A stretch of 64,000 nt of DNA from Deinococcus humi (GCF_014201875.1 NZ_JACHFL010000012.1:62001-126000), one strand, 5' to 3'. Positions 1-10,071 are shown, numbered from the stretch's first letter. Translations and numbers: made by a program. The notes: generated by a model from the letters alone, not told the origin.

Positions 1-1000
1 GCAGTTCTCCGTGCCCGGCCAGATATTCGGCCAGCGCCGCCGTCTGGTCCAGCAGCAGGATGGCCTGAATGGACTTCAGGCGGGGATGCAGGGCGTGGGT
101 CAGATCATGGAGGGTGATCGGCTCGGCGGCAGCCTCCAGCACGGCGCGTAACTTGTCATCGTAACGGTCCCGGAGTTGCTGGATCCGCGATCGCCAGTCG
201 GTCATGGGGCCGTCGTGCCCGCCCAGGGCCACGGTTACGCCCTCCAGTTCCTCGATGCGATTCAGCGAGGCGAGGTAATGCTCCAGCCCCGCCCCCCGCT
301 GAAACCGCCGGGGCATCAGAGGCGGCGAGTTGCGCGGCAGCAGATGATCGGCGCTCAGGAGCAGATCGTCCACGCGCAAGCAGACCTGCGAACCCTCATG
401 GCCGGGGGTGTGGATCACGGTGAACACCCCGTCCAGCACGTCACCATCCCGCAAGGGCGTCTGCACCGTCACTGCCTCAGGCAGCATGGTATTTCGGGCG
501 CGGCGGCGCAGACGTTCGGCATATTCCGCTTCGGTGCCAGCGCCCATCAGGCCCAGCCAACGAATATGGTCTTCCATGTCCGTCTGTCGCGCCACTGGAT
601 CACCCTGCGGCCGTTCAATGGTCCCGACCGCTCCCTCGTGCGCGGCGACGGGCGCAGGCGTCCGGGTTCGCACGAACGGCAGCCCCGCCACATGGTCCGG
701 GTGGGGATGCGTGACCACCACGCGGCTCAGCGTGTCCCATGACACCGCCTCTGCGTGCTCATGGCGGATGGCCGTCAGTCCGGCCTCCAGCGCGGCGGTG
801 CTGGCCTCGTGGCTGCCGCCAGTGTCCACCAGCGCGGTGTATTCGGGCGCCTCGGGCTCGCCCCGCACCACCACAAAGACGTTCGCGGCGAAGTGCGGAA
901 AAGCCGGCACGTTCAGCGTGTAGACCCGCGTGCCACCGGAGGTGACATGGCGGGCAGCAATCGGCGGAGCATGGACTGGGGTGGAGATGGGCGCACTCAT
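1..1000 (-). CDS. MBL-fold metallo-hydrolase (partial, runs off left edge)
   Basis: The minus-strand frame is open from an ATG at 1000 to the window edge, 333 codons without a stop, so the 3' end is missing. The metal-binding motif of the metallo-beta-lactamase fold is read as THPHPDH near residues 96-102. Later histidines of the fold follow in HTPGHEGS and SADHLLP. These proteins hydrolyse thioesters, lactones or other esters using two metal ions. The HTPGHE spacing and the C-terminal helical region after GGHDGP resemble the glyoxalase II-like / LACTB2 group, but the substrate cannot be read. A -10-like TAGGGT lies 6 nt before the ATG with no Shine-Dalgarno sequence, which supports a leaderless start. 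The family call is firm, the function is open. Confidence 0.88.
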   Translation of the reverse strand, partial: MSAPISTPVHAPPIAARHVTSGGTRVYTLNVPAFPHFAANVFVVVRGEPEAPEYTALVDTGGSHEASTAALEAGLTAIRHEHAEAVSWDTLSRVVVTHPHPDHVAGLPFVRTRTPAPVAAHEGAVGTIERPQGDPVARQTDMEDHIRWLGLMGAGTEAEYAERLRRRARNTMLPEAVTVQTPLRDGDVLDGVFTVIHTPGHEGSQVCLRVDDLLLSADHLLPRNSPPLMPRRFQRGAGLEHYLASLNRIEELEGVTVALGGHDGPMTDWRSRIQQLRDRYDDKLRAVLEAAAEPITLHDLTHALHPRLKSIQAILLLDQTAALAEYLAGHGEL

Positions 1001-1006
1001 GGTCGC

Positions 1007-1012
1007 ACCCTA
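1007..1012 (-). promoter_or_regulatory. -10 box (TAGGGT) of the MBL hydrolase gene
   Basis: TAGGGT on the minus strand, separated from the ATG by 6 nt (GCGACC). The same geometry recurs at many genes in this window and predicts a leaderless mRNA. No clear -35 is seen. Confidence 0.5.
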
Positions 1013-1373
1013 GAGCAGTTGGCCCAGAGACAGCGTCATTTCCAGTCCGGTCACCGCGATCTGCGATCTATAAGCAATGTAGGCGCCGACCGGATACCGT
1101 TTGTTGAAGGATCTGATTCTTGCAGAGACCGAAATTCCCGAAGTAGAAAGTGGCTCCCCATTTTGGGATTCATGCCTGCCCTGATCGGACCGCACCAATT
1201 CGCCGACGGCCCCTGTGCTCACTGCAAATTCCGCGTTCCAACAATTCGCACAGGTTAAAGAGAGTATGGATGATTACTGAACAAGGCCATTAGGCAGAGC
1301 CTCAGGTGAGTATGCGATGCTTCCTTCACCAGCCGGACTACGTTCTGGTTGATCCATCCCCGGAGGACCACCT
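1013..1373. other. Intergenic region without a recognisable gene
   Basis: About 360 bases between two divergent genes, with visibly lower GC than its surroundings. A 70-codon minus-strand ORF at 1010-1222 is present, but it has no recognisable family and overlaps the promoter of the MBL gene, so I do not call it. The last 20 bases carry the ribosome binding site (GGAGG near 1360) of the small protein that follows. No tRNA or hairpin of note is seen. Confidence 0.5.
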
Positions 1374-1622
1374 ATGAAACGACTTGCTCAGTCCACACTG
1401 CTGTTCTCCCTGTTGCTTGTTGCGCCTGTCTCGGCTTTCGCCCAGACTGACACCACCACGGACACGACGACTACAAATACCACCACGGCTCCGGTCACCA
1501 CAGATGATGACGGCTTCGACTGGGGCTGGCTGGGGCTGCTGGGCCTGGCAGGCCTGGCGGGTCTGAGGCGCAGAGATGACCGTGCTTACCCCACGAACAC
1601 CACGGGAACCACGACGCGCTGA
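1374..1622 (+). CDS. WGxxGxxG-tail small exported protein
   Basis: An 82-residue protein with an N-terminal signal peptide (about residues 1-24, cleavage likely after AFA). A Thr/Asp-rich disordered linker (about 25-46) follows. The tail near residues 47-64 has the pattern DWGWLGLLGLAGLAGLRRR, a tryptophan-glycine hydrophobic stretch followed by arginines. This is the layout of WGxxGxxG family proteins, whose C-terminus looks like a sorting or membrane-retention signal. Such proteins occur in Deinococcus and some Firmicutes and their role is unknown. A GGAGG lies about 10 nt before the ATG, so unlike many neighbours it is translated from a leadered mRNA. A long hairpin follows the stop. The family call rests on the tail pattern. 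Confidence 0.75.
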   Translation: MKRLAQSTLLFSLLLVAPVSAFAQTDTTTDTTTTNTTTAPVTTDDDGFDWGWLGLLGLAGLAGLRRRDDRAYPTNTTGTTTR

Positions 1623-1649
1623 TCGCGTCCCCGTCTGTAGCCCTTTTTG

Positions 1650-1701
1650 AAACCCTGCCCCGCTATTCCATGATTTGTTCATGGCAGGCGGAGCAGGGTT
1701 C
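1650..1701. terminator. Nested hairpin, probable terminator
   Basis: Outer arms AACCCTGC (1651-1658) and GCAGGGTT (1693-1700) enclose an inner hairpin CCATGA (1668-1673) / TCATGG (1679-1684). It lies about 30 nt after the small WGxxGxxG gene. There is no clean U-tract on the plus side, so intrinsic termination is inferred from position and symmetry. Confidence 0.5.
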
Positions 1702-1788
1702 ATCATTGTGCTTGGGAGATGACGTAAAAGAGTCGCTCACTGTCGTGGATTAAGTGCAAAGAGCAAATGCCCTCTCTTTGTACCGGAG

Positions 1789-2304
1789 CTATATCAGTTT
1801 GTTTTCAGGGGCGAGCTGCCGGGCGGCAGCGCCAGCCACAAGTCCACCAGCCAGATACCACGCCACGGTTAGGAGGGGCGTCAATGGCGCCCTGGCTCCT
1901 GGCTGACGTCCCAATCCCATTGGCCGGGGCAGCGTCGCTGCTCCTAGACCAGCGGCCAGTCCTAGCCCCCCGCCGCGTCGCCATGCTCCCTGGCGTGCGC
2001 CCAGCCCCACCAGCCCGTAATACAGCGTGTTCGACAACAGATCAGCCAGCAGGGTCCAGCGGTACAGCGCCGCATCCTGCGGGGGATTGACGTGCAGGGC
2101 CCTCAGTGAACCAGCCAACGCACGCTCGCCGATGACCTCGATCCGGGGCGCGTGCGGCAGGATCCGCCGCACGCTCTCGTTCAGAATGGTGACCGTCACG
2201 GCCCCCGTCAGACCAACCAGACCAAAGCGAATCAGGGCAGCCCGACGGCGCTGGGCCTTCGTAGTCACAGAAGCGGACGGGACGGAAGGGTGATCTGGGG
2301 TCAA
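1789..2304 (-). CDS. Hypothetical membrane protein
   Basis: A 171-residue protein. The N-terminus is basic and polar up to about residue 22, then hydrophobic segments occur near 24-43 (ALIRFGLVGLTGAVTVTIL), 80-100, 108-125 and 140-160, giving three or four membrane helices. The segment LNESVRRILPHAPRIEVIGERAL sits between the first two. The start is a TTG preceded 7 nt upstream by a strong AGGAGG on the minus strand, which supports it. I recognise no family. A short inverted repeat (1757-1763 with 1774-1780) downstream could be its terminator. Confidence 0.65.
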   Translation of the reverse strand: MTPDHPSVPSASVTTKAQRRRAALIRFGLVGLTGAVTVTILNESVRRILPHAPRIEVIGERALAGSLRALHVNPPQDAALYRWTLLADLLSNTLYYGLVGLGARQGAWRRGGGLGLAAGLGAATLPRPMGLGRQPGARAPLTPLLTVAWYLAGGLVAGAAARQLAPENKLI

Positions 2305-2413
2305 GAGGAACCTCCTGAACGGGGTGATTTGAGGCGAATGGTAAGTGAGCGGCGGAGCAGCCCTTCAGGTGTTGCAGTGCCCTTCAAGGTTCGGCGCGCA
2401 GACGGAACCCGTC

Positions 2414-2710
2414 TCAGCCACAGCGGAAGGGGATGGGAAGCGGACCACAGCAACACAGCCCTCGGACACGCGGCCCACCGGTAAGCTGTGGGGACAGGTG
2501 GCTGTAAGTCTGACGACAGGCCGCAAAACGGGCGGCAATAGCCGGACCGCTCCCCACCAGACCGCGTTCCCGAATCGTGCGGGCGATGGCCGCAGAGCAG
2601 GACTCGCCCCCGTAGAAGGCGGCGTGGGCACAGCGGAAGCCCTTGTGCGGGGACAGCCAGCGTTGATACAGCGCGATTCCGGTCAGGGCGGGGGCGTCAA
2701 TGCTGAACAT
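2414..2710 (-). CDS. yidD: Membrane protein insertion efficiency factor YidD-like
   Basis: A 98-residue protein with the YidD signature: LYQRWLSPHKGFRCAHAAFYG near residues 14-34, then a Cys-Ser pair (ESCSAAI) and a basic helix. YidD proteins bind the inner membrane through an amphipathic N-terminus and assist the YidC insertase. This copy belongs to the divergent branch in which the usual CRFxPTCS is replaced by CAHAAFYGGESCS. It is not next to rnpA/yidC here, unlike the classical arrangement. A TAGGCT box ends 6 nt before the ATG, so the mRNA is probably leaderless. The last 35 residues are Pro/Cys-rich and poorly conserved in this family. Confidence 0.75.
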   Translation of the reverse strand: MFSIDAPALTGIALYQRWLSPHKGFRCAHAAFYGGESCSAAIARTIRERGLVGSGPAIAARFAACRQTYSHLSPQLTGGPRVRGLCCCGPLPIPFRCG

Positions 2711-2716
2711 AGCCCC

Positions 2717-2722
2717 AGCCTA
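2717..2722 (-). promoter_or_regulatory. -10 box (TAGGCT) of yidD
   Basis: TAGGCT on the minus strand, 6 nt from the ATG at 2710, leaderless geometry. Confidence 0.45.
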
Positions 2723-2912
2723 GTTGGACCAGGGAAGGCTTCGGTTGAGCGCAGGATGAAGAAGGGCGGGGTCATGGGCCTTGCCACCCGCCTGCGTCAA
2801 CGAACCATGTCCGCTGGTGCAGGGGATTCTGAAGGAGCTGCCGGGCAATCTTCGCGCCGCTCCTGCCGCCACAACCCCACCTCCCCGCACATTCAGCAAT
2901 AGAGATTTGTAT

Positions 2913-2918
2913 TACACT
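2913..2918 (+). promoter_or_regulatory. -10 box (TACACT) of the AIM24 gene
   Basis: TACACT followed by a 6-nt gap and the ATG at 2925. It decides the start of the AIM24 gene against a longer in-frame start at 2781. Confidence 0.55.
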
Positions 2919-2924
2919 TCTGGC

Positions 2925-3692
2925 ATGACCCATATGCAGCTTGTGCAGGAGCAGAAAGGCGACGGCGTAACCTTCCGCATCCATGCGCTGACCCATGTGA
3001 CGCGCTACTCGGTGGGGACAGACGGTGACCTGGCCGAGACGCGTCAGATGGACGGGCGTTTCACGGTGGAGGCCCAGCTACACGGTTCCGGTGTGCTGAT
3101 CGAGCCAGGCGCTTTCCAGTACAGCCACGGCAACATCACGGCCAACGTGGAACAGCAGGCCAAGGGCGGCTTCCTGAGCCGGGCCATCGCCACGGCGGGC
3201 ACCGGCGAGAGTGCCTTCGCCACCCGCTTCACCGGTCAGGGCAAGGTCTGGACCGAGCCCACGCACAAGCATTTCATTATCGCGGAATCCAGCGGGGCCA
3301 AGGGCGACGAGATGATTCTCGACGACAAGGCGTTCTACATGGCCCAGGACACCATGCAACTGGGCACGCACACCCACAACTCGATTGCCGGGGCACTGTC
3401 GGGCAACGGGCTGCGCCAGCCCAAGCTGTCCGGGCGGGGCATTTTCGTGGTGGAATCCCCGGTCCCGGTCTCGGAAGTGGAGGTAATCGAACTGAGCGGC
3501 AACGACAGCCTGATCGTGGACGGCGATCTGATGCTGATGTACAGCGCTTCGCTCAGGGTAGAACTGCGCCCACTGGTGCGCGGCCTGCGCAATGCCATGC
3601 GCAGCGGCGAGGGCTTGGTCTTCATGATCAGCGGTCAGGGCACCGTGTTCCTGACGCCCACGCACCGCAACGTCTCGGCGGCAACCCTGTAA
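2925..3692 (+). CDS. AIM24 family protein
   Basis: A 255-residue protein of the AIM24/TIGR00266 family (DUF124), a triple-layer beta-helix fold rich in short strands and turns. The sequence opens [21 protein letters not shown], and the repeated glycine-rich beta turns include [18 protein letters not shown] and ISGQGTVFL near the end. Mitochondrial AIM24 influences respiratory complexes, but the bacterial role is unknown. An upstream in-frame ATG would add 48 residues, but that extension is low-complexity and crosses the TACACT box, so 2925 is chosen. It is followed after about 70 nt by the unknown gene at 3764. Confidence 0.85.
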   Translation: MTHMQLVQEQKGDGVTFRIHALTHVTRYSVGTDGDLAETRQMDGRFTVEAQLHGSGVLIEPGAFQYSHGNITANVEQQAKGGFLSRAIATAGTGESAFATRFTGQGKVWTEPTHKHFIIAESSGAKGDEMILDDKAFYMAQDTMQLGTHTHNSIAGALSGNGLRQPKLSGRGIFVVESPVPVSEVEVIELSGNDSLIVDGDLMLMYSASLRVELRPLVRGLRNAMRSGEGLVFMISGQGTVFLTPTHRNVSAATL

Positions 3693-3750
3693 GGACAGAT
3701 CGAAATGAAAACGTGAAGGCGACTGTGCCGTCCGCCGGCCCGCCATGCTT

Positions 3751-3756
3751 TACGCT
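3751..3756 (+). promoter_or_regulatory. -10 box (TACGCT)
   Basis: TACGCT with a 7-nt gap to the ATG at 3764. It supports the shorter start of the unknown gene. Confidence 0.45.
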
Positions 3757-3763
3757 GCCCGTC

Positions 3764-4351
3764 ATGCTGACGTTTGGGGAGGCCGCGCGGCGCGGCGCGG
3801 ACAGGATGGGTGAGGAAGTGGTGCGGCTGGCGACGCAGGACGTGCGCGGCATGGTGGTGCCGCCGGAGTTCGAGGAAGCCTTCTACCACAGCGTCAACCT
3901 GCCCGAGCAGCTGGGCCGCCTGTTCACCCCGATCAATCCTGCCCGCATCGATGAGGACGCGCTGGAAGGCCTGACGGCGCGGGCCGAGGCATTGATCCGC
4001 ACCAGCTTTCTGATGGACGACGCGGTGCAGATTTTCTACCGGGCGCTGCACAACGCTGGCCTGGACTGCGGCGCCGTGCATGTGCGGCGTCCGGGGCTGC
4101 TCTCCACCGAGGAGGCGCAGGTCACGCCTCCCGGCACGGCGGCGCTGCAGGCGGTCAAGCGGCTGTGGGCCAGAGACTGGGCCTTCGGGGCAGTTCTGAC
4201 GCGGCTCGATGAGACCGGGGGCGTGGGTCTGGACGCCCGCCCCACCCTGATCCTGCCTGGATTGATGGGCACGCCGGACCCGGTGATGGCCGAGGCCCTG
4301 GGCGTCCAGAGTGCCTGGGTCAACGAGACTGGCCTCGTCGGTCTGCCCTGA
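3764..4351 (+). CDS. Conserved hypothetical protein
   Basis: A 195-residue soluble protein with no signal peptide or membrane helix. It is acidic and helical, beginning [19 protein letters not shown] and ending [12 protein letters not shown] recognise no family. An in-frame ATG at 3713 would add 17 residues, but the TACGCT box 7 nt before 3764 favours the shorter form. Only 10 nt separate its stop from the MFS transporter, so the two are probably co-transcribed and a link to transport is possible but unproven. Confidence 0.6.
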   Translation: MLTFGEAARRGADRMGEEVVRLATQDVRGMVVPPEFEEAFYHSVNLPEQLGRLFTPINPARIDEDALEGLTARAEALIRTSFLMDDAVQIFYRALHNAGLDCGAVHVRRPGLLSTEEAQVTPPGTAALQAVKRLWARDWAFGAVLTRLDETGGVGLDARPTLILPGLMGTPDPVMAEALGVQSAWVNETGLVGLP

Positions 4352-4361
4352 GCGTCAAACC

Positions 4362-5531
4362 ATGACTGTTCGGGCCGCCGCGCCCCATCCTCTGCTGTTC
4401 GCCGCGCTGGGCACGCTGGTCTTCCTGAATGTCTACGCGCCGCAGAGCCTGTTGCCTGTGCTGGCGCGGGAATACGGTGCGGGCGCGGCAGAGGTGGGGT
4501 TCGTGGTGGGCGCCACCACCCTGGCGATGGCGCTGGCCTCGCCGCTGGTGGGCGTGCTGGCCGACGCGGTGGGGCGCAGGCGTGTGGTGGTTTGGGCCTT
4601 TGCGCTGCTCACCATCCCGGCAGTGCTGGCGGTCTTTGCGCCCACCCTGGCCTCTCTGAACGCCGCGCGCTTCGCGCAGGGCCTGCTCATTCCCGGCGTG
4701 ATGGTGGCCCTGAACGCCTACGTGGCCGAGGAAGTGCTGCCCGGCGGGCGCGCCCGCGCCCTGACCCTGTACGTGACGGGTACGGTGCTGGGCGGCTTTC
4801 TGGGCCGCTTTCTGGCCGGACTGGTGGCCGCGCCGTGGGGCTGGCACGCCGCGTTCTGGTTGCTGGCGCTGACGTCGCTGAGCGGGTTTGTGCTGGCCCG
4901 CGCCGGATTGCCCGCCGAACAGCACTTCACTCCGCAAAGGGACGTTCGCATAGTGCTGGCCGGGTTGAGCGCCCACCTGCGAAATCGGGCGCTGCTGGCG
5001 ACCTGCGCGGTGGGCTTTCTGATTCTGTTCACTCTGGTGGGGCTGTTCAACACGCTGACGTTGCGGCTGGCGGCTGCGCCCTATGGACTGAACACCGCCC
5101 AGACCGGACTGATCTTCGCCGTGTATCTGCTGGGCGTGGTCATCACGCCGGTGGCCGGGCCGCTGCTGGCGTTGCGCGGTCCCCGCATCGCGCTGCTGAC
5201 GGCCGTGGGGGCCAGCCTGACCGGGCTGCTGCTGACACTGGCCGCACCGTTGCCCCTGATCATCGTGGGGGTGGCGGCGGGGGCCTGCGGCGTCTTTCTG
5301 GCCCAGTCCGCTGCCCTGAATGCCGTGCAGCGCGAGGTCACGCGGGCGCGCAGCCTGGCGTCGGGGCTGTACCACGCGGCGTACTACGGTGGGGGTGCCG
5401 CTGCCAGCATCCTGGCCGGCCACGCCTACGAGGGCGGCGGCTGGCCCTCTGTGGTGCTGCTGGTGACCGGTAGCATGGCGCTGGCAGGGGTGGTGGGCTT
5501 GCTGGGCTGGCGGAAAACTGTTCTCCACTGA
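4362..5531 (+). CDS. MFS transporter
   Basis: A 389-residue protein with about 12 hydrophobic helices in two bundles of six. Between helices 2 and 3 it has the major facilitator motif A, seen as GVLADAVGRRRVV near residues 63-75. The N-terminus LFAALGTLVFLNVYAPQSLLPVLA and the length resemble the YnfM/AraJ efflux branch, which exports drugs or sugars by proton antiport. The substrate cannot be read. An upstream in-frame ATG (4311) overlaps the preceding gene and is rejected. The ATG at 4362 follows that gene by 10 nt and implies translational coupling. Confidence 0.85.
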   Translation: MTVRAAAPHPLLFAALGTLVFLNVYAPQSLLPVLAREYGAGAAEVGFVVGATTLAMALASPLVGVLADAVGRRRVVVWAFALLTIPAVLAVFAPTLASLNAARFAQGLLIPGVMVALNAYVAEEVLPGGRARALTLYVTGTVLGGFLGRFLAGLVAAPWGWHAAFWLLALTSLSGFVLARAGLPAEQHFTPQRDVRIVLAGLSAHLRNRALLATCAVGFLILFTLVGLFNTLTLRLAAAPYGLNTAQTGLIFAVYLLGVVITPVAGPLLALRGPRIALLTAVGASLTGLLLTLAAPLPLIIVGVAAGACGVFLAQSAALNAVQREVTRARSLASGLYHAAYYGGGAAASILAGHAYEGGGWPSVVLLVTGSMALAGVVGLLGWRKTVLH

Positions 5532-5533
5532 GC

Positions 5534-5539
5534 TAGCCT
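5534..5539 (+). promoter_or_regulatory. -10 box (TAGCCT) of the enoyl-CoA hydratase-like gene
   Basis: TAGCCT with 6 nt to the ATG at 5546. It overlaps the last bases of the MFS gene. Confidence 0.4.
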
Positions 5540-5545
5540 CAGCCC

Positions 5546-6397
<852 letters not shown>

Positions 6398-6554
6398 AAC
6401 CCTGGTGGGCATGGAGAAAAGTAGAGGATTCAGGTGGTCCGGCCACCTGGCTTCGAGCCTCCCTGCCTGTCTCCCCTCAAGGAACGCTGTACCCCGCTGA
6501 TCCCCGCGCCGCGTTATTGTGAGTCGCAAAACCATTTTTCTGGAGGGATTTTCA

Positions 6555-7547
6555 ATGGCGAATAAAGAACCCGTTCGTGTGGCGGTGACCGGCGCGGCTG
6601 GTCAGATCGGCTACAGCCTGCTGTTTCGCATCGCATCCGGCGACATGCTGGGCAAGGATCAGCCCGTCATCCTGCAACTGCTGGAAGTCACCCCGGCGCT
6701 CAAGGCGCTGCAGGGCGTCGTGATGGAACTGCGTGACTGCGCCTTCCCCCTGCTGGCCGACATCGTGACCAGCGACGATCCCAACGTGGCCTTCAAGGAC
6801 GCTGAGTACGCCCTGCTGGTGGGCGCCATGCCGCGCAAGGCGGGCATGGAACGCGGCGATCTGCTGTCGGCCAACGGCGGCATCTTCAAGCCCCAGGGCG
6901 AGGCGCTGAACAAGGTTGCCAGCCGGGACGTGAAAGTGCTGGTGGTGGGCAACCCTGCCAACACCAACGCGCTGATCGCCCAGCAGAATGCGCCTGACCT
7001 CGATCCTAAGCAGTTCACGGCCATGGTGCGGCTGGATCACAACCGCGCTGTCTCGCAGCTGGCCGAGAAGACCGGGCAGCCCGTGACCGCCATCGAGAAC
7101 CTGACCATCTGGGGCAACCACTCCAGCACCCAGTACCCGGACCTGAGCGCCGCCACGGTGGACGGCAAGCCCGCCCTGGATCTGGTGGACCGCGAGTGGT
7201 ACGAGAGCCAGTACATCCCCACCGTCGCCAAGCGTGGCGCGGCCATCATCGAGGCGCGCGGGGCCAGCAGCGCCGCAAGTGCGGCCAGTGCAGCGATTGA
7301 CCATATGCACGACTGGGCGCTGGGCACCCCCGACGGGCAGTGGGTCAGCATGGGGATTCCCAGCGACGGCAGCTACGGCGTCCCGGAAGGGCTGATCTAC
7401 GGCTTTCCGGTCAAGTGCAGGAACGGCAAGTACGAGATCGTGCAGGGCCTGGACATTTCCGACTTCAGCCGGGGCAAGATGGACGCCACTGCGCAGGAAT
7501 TACAGGAAGAGCGCGACGAAGTTCGCAAACTCGGCCTGGTCAAGTAA
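6555..7547 (+). CDS. mdh: Malate dehydrogenase
   Basis: A 330-residue NAD-dependent malate dehydrogenase that interconverts malate and oxaloacetate in the TCA cycle. The N-terminal nucleotide site is [19 protein letters not shown]. The substrate-binding arginines are in [22 protein letters not shown] is the cofactor loop, and the catalytic His is in [12 protein letters not shown]. This is the Thermus/mycobacterial type of about 330 residues, not the 310-residue LDH-like type. Its start is fixed by GGAGG 9 nt before the ATG, against an in-frame start at 6519. A TATTGT box near 6515 could be its promoter, giving a short leader. An intrinsic terminator follows. Confidence 0.97.
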   Translation: MANKEPVRVAVTGAAGQIGYSLLFRIASGDMLGKDQPVILQLLEVTPALKALQGVVMELRDCAFPLLADIVTSDDPNVAFKDAEYALLVGAMPRKAGMERGDLLSANGGIFKPQGEALNKVASRDVKVLVVGNPANTNALIAQQNAPDLDPKQFTAMVRLDHNRAVSQLAEKTGQPVTAIENLTIWGNHSSTQYPDLSAATVDGKPALDLVDREWYESQYIPTVAKRGAAIIEARGASSAASAASAAIDHMHDWALGTPDGQWVSMGIPSDGSYGVPEGLIYGFPVKCRNGKYEIVQGLDISDFSRGKMDATAQELQEERDEVRKLGLVK

Positions 7548-7562
7548 AACCAGAAGGAGTTG

Positions 7563-7598
7563 GAGGGCGAGGCCTGCGGGCCTTGTCCTCGTTTTTGT
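7563..7598 (+). terminator. Intrinsic terminator after mdh
   Basis: GC-rich hairpin formed by GAGG.CGAGGCC and GGCCTTG.CCTC (7563-7590), followed directly by GTTTTTGTTC. Confidence 0.8.
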
Positions 7599-8062
7599 TC
7601 TGGCGTGACGGTCACTGCACGTTTCAGCACGGTGGGCGCAGGAGGCACATCCCATACCTGCCGCGAGATGAGGCGGGGAATCTCTAAAGACGAAATCATT
7701 GATTGGCCCACTGGGTCGGGGCGAGGGCCATAGGCACGGCGGGGAGGAAACGCCCTGGCTTCAGAAGGATGTAGACCTAGAAGTCATCACCCATCACCCG
7801 TGAAACCGATATCCGCTTAGATCAGTCACACGCAGCTCTGAGCCGTCACCTGAAAGCAGCGCCTTGCTGGCCAGCCAAGATATATGGCACTTTTCATCCC
7901 ATAGACCGTGGGGAACAGGTGAGACTTCGTCCAATGGCCATGAGCGGCTTCATCACGCGTCGTTGAGCGTTTCTTGTCGGCCCGCAGACTTGGTGGCCTG
8001 AGGAACCTTGTCCCGAAGTGGCCTCGCCATAAATAACCCATGACAGACAGCGATGTGGGTGA
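7599..8062. other. Intergenic region without a recognisable gene
   Basis: About 460 bases between the mdh terminator and the SRPBCC gene. Base composition is more even than in the surrounding genes. A long minus-strand ORF (7826-8791) reaches into it but is antisense to the SRPBCC gene over most of its length. Its C-terminal 60 codons lie in this gap and match nothing I know. It could be the remains of a lost gene or mobile element, but no terminal repeats or transposase motif can be seen. Confidence 0.4.
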
Positions 8063-8068
8063 GTGCCA

Positions 8069-8827
8069 ATGAGTATGAATTCCGCAGGGGGTGGGCAGCG
8101 GGTGACCCCACCGGATCAGCGCAGCACCGGAGCCAGCATGGCGGGCGCAGAGCGCGGACTCGTTGGCGTGATGGGCGTTTTCCTGCTGACAGCAGGCGTG
8201 CGTTCCGGTTCCGCCGTCCAGAAACTGGTCTTCAGCGGACTGGGGGCGGGCCTGACCGCACTGGCCCTGTCCGGGCGCAGTCCGGTGGCGACGGCGCTGA
8301 AGATCCGGCAGAACGCCGACGGCGAAACGCTGGTGAGTGACGCTGTGACGATTGGGAAGGGCGCGGACGAACTGTACGCGATCTGGCGCAGGTTCGAGAA
8401 TCTGCCCAGCTTGATGAAGCACCTTGAGCGCGTGGAAGTTCTGGACGAGCGGCGTTCGCGCTGGACGGTCAAGGCCCCGGCGGGGTACAGCGGCGGCGAG
8501 GTCAGCTGGGAGGCAGAAATGACCGCCGACGAGCCGGGGCGGCGCATCGCGTGGCAGTCGCTGCCGGACGCCCAGATCGAGAACAGCGGCGAGGTGCAGT
8601 TCCGGGCCGCTCCGGGGAACCGGGGCACCGAGGTTCTGGTGCGTCTGAAATATCGTCCCCCGGGCGGTACAACTGGAGTGGTAGTTGCCCGCGTGCTGGG
8701 GCAGGAGCCGTCCCAGCAGCTGCGCGACGACCTGATGCGCTTCAAGCGCGAGCAGGAACTGGGGGGCTATCACCCCACCACCGAAGGTCAAAGCAGCGGA
8801 CGCGCGAGCAAGGGAGGTCAGGCATGA
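8069..8827 (+). CDS. SRPBCC family protein with N-terminal DUF2892-like segment
   Basis: A protein of about 252 residues in two parts. The first (about residues 27-65) has two short hydrophobic helices in a glycine-rich context, [18 protein letters not shown] and [20 protein letters not shown], as in DUF2892 membrane segments. The second (about 75-215) is an SRPBCC/START-like domain, beginning [31 protein letters not shown], which forms a hydrophobic ligand cavity. It starts a three-gene set with a zinc alcohol dehydrogenase, whose ATG overlaps this stop (ATGA), and an SDR. This layout suggests binding or processing of a lipid or aldehyde. The start may instead be the GTG at 8063. Confidence 0.8.
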   Translation: MSMNSAGGGQRVTPPDQRSTGASMAGAERGLVGVMGVFLLTAGVRSGSAVQKLVFSGLGAGLTALALSGRSPVATALKIRQNADGETLVSDAVTIGKGADELYAIWRRFENLPSLMKHLERVEVLDERRSRWTVKAPAGYSGGEVSWEAEMTADEPGRRIAWQSLPDAQIENSGEVQFRAAPGNRGTEVLVRLKYRPPGGTTGVVVARVLGQEPSQQLRDDLMRFKREQELGGYHPTTEGQSSGRASKGGQA

Positions 8828-10002
8828 AGGCCATCGTCTGGCAGGGCACCAACCATGTGGGTGTGGAAACGGTCCCCGATCCCACGCTGTTGCTGCCCAC
8901 CGACGCCATCGTGCGCATTACCTCCACTGCGATCTGCGGCTCGGACCTCCACCTGCTTGACGGCTACATCCCCAGTATGGAAAAGGGGGACATCCTGGGC
9001 CATGAGTTCATGGGCGAGGTGGTCGAGGTCGGTTCCGCCGTGAAAAAGGTGCGGGTGGGCGAGCGGGTGATCATGCCCTTTAACCTGGCCTGCGGAGTCT
9101 GCGATCCCTGCCAGCGTGGTCTGTTCAGCGCCTGCGACAATTCCAACCCCAATCACCGTATGGCCGAGGCACTGTACGGCGCCACCAGCGCCAGTGGGCT
9201 GTTCGGGTACTCTCACCTGTTCGGCGGCTACGCGGGCGGGCAGGCGCAATTTGTGCGGGTCCCATTCGCCGATGTGAGCTGCTTTGCCATCGAATCGGAC
9301 CTGCGAGACGATCAGGTACTGTTCCTGACTGACATCTTCCCCACGGGTTACATGGCTGCCGAGAACTGCGCCATCGTGCCGGGCCGGGATGTGGTGGCGG
9401 TGTTCGGGGCCGGGCCGGTGGGCCAGTTCGCCGTGCGGAGCGCCCAGATGCTGGGGGCCGCCGAGGTGATCGTGATTGACCGCGTGCCTGAGCGGCTGCG
9501 GCTGGCCGAGGCGGCGGGCGCACGGACCATCAACTATGACGAAACCGACGTTCTGGTGGCCCTGCATGAGGCGACAGGCGGGCGTGGTCCCGATCACGTG
9601 ATTGACGCGGTGGGGCTTGAAGCCCATGGTCATGGCCCTGGCGCATTGCTGGATACCGCCGAGCAGAAGATGCGGCTGAGCTTTGACCGGATCACAGCGC
9701 TACGCTGGGCTATCCTGAGCTGCGCCAAGGGCGGCACAGTCAGCATGCCAGGGGTCTACGGCGGTCTGGTGGACAAGATGCCGCTGGGAGCAGCCTTCAA
9801 CAAGGGACTGACCTTCAAGATGGGGCAGACCCACACCCACCGCTACGTCCGCCCCCTGCTTCAGCGTATTCAGCAGGGCGAGATCGACCCCAGCTTCGTG
9901 ATCACCCACCGCGCTGCGCTGTCGAAGGGACCAGAACTGTACAAGACCTTCCGTGAAAAGCACGACGGCTGCATCAAAGTGGTCCTGGACCCCTGGGCCT
10001 GA
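8824..10002 (+). CDS. Zinc-dependent alcohol dehydrogenase (formaldehyde dehydrogenase-like)
   Basis: A 392-residue medium-chain dehydrogenase. Catalytic zinc ligands are seen in ICGSDLH (about residue 39) and GHEFMGEV (about 60). A four-cysteine structural zinc loop follows in [15 protein letters not shown]. The Rossmann motif is [11 protein letters not shown] (about 193-203). Length and the extended structural-zinc region fit the FDH-like branch that oxidises alcohols or aldehydes with NAD(P). It overlaps the SRPBCC gene by 4 nt and is followed by a hairpin and then the SDR gene, so it sits in a probable stress or aldehyde-metabolism cluster. The natural substrate is not known. Confidence 0.92.
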   Translation: MKAIVWQGTNHVGVETVPDPTLLLPTDAIVRITSTAICGSDLHLLDGYIPSMEKGDILGHEFMGEVVEVGSAVKKVRVGERVIMPFNLACGVCDPCQRGLFSACDNSNPNHRMAEALYGATSASGLFGYSHLFGGYAGGQAQFVRVPFADVSCFAIESDLRDDQVLFLTDIFPTGYMAAENCAIVPGRDVVAVFGAGPVGQFAVRSAQMLGAAEVIVIDRVPERLRLAEAAGARTINYDETDVLVALHEATGGRGPDHVIDAVGLEAHGHGPGALLDTAEQKMRLSFDRITALRWAILSCAKGGTVSMPGVYGGLVDKMPLGAAFNKGLTFKMGQTHTHRYVRPLLQRIQQGEIDPSFVITHRAALSKGPELYKTFREKHDGCIKVVLDPWA

Positions 10003-10024
10003 CCGGCCGCCCAGTGAACCAATC

Positions 10025-10071
10025 CGCCCGTCGGGGAGCTGCCGAAAAGCTCCCGTGGCGGGCGATTTCGT
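10025..10071 (+). terminator. Hairpin after the alcohol dehydrogenase gene
   Basis: Two stacked stems, CGCCCG (10025-10030) / CGGGCG (10059-10064) and GGGAGCT (10034-10040) / AGCTCCC (10048-10054), followed by ATTTCGTTG. It is placed to end or attenuate transcription before the SDR gene. Confidence 0.55.

Noticed and set aside
1010..1222. 70-codon minus-strand ORF upstream of the MBL gene
   Set aside because: No family, no ribosome site, and it overlaps the likely promoter of the MBL gene.
7826..8791. Minus-strand 321-codon ORF reaching the mdh/SRPBCC gap
   Set aside because: Mostly antisense to the SRPBCC gene. Its last 60 codons match nothing and no transposase motif or terminal repeat is seen.
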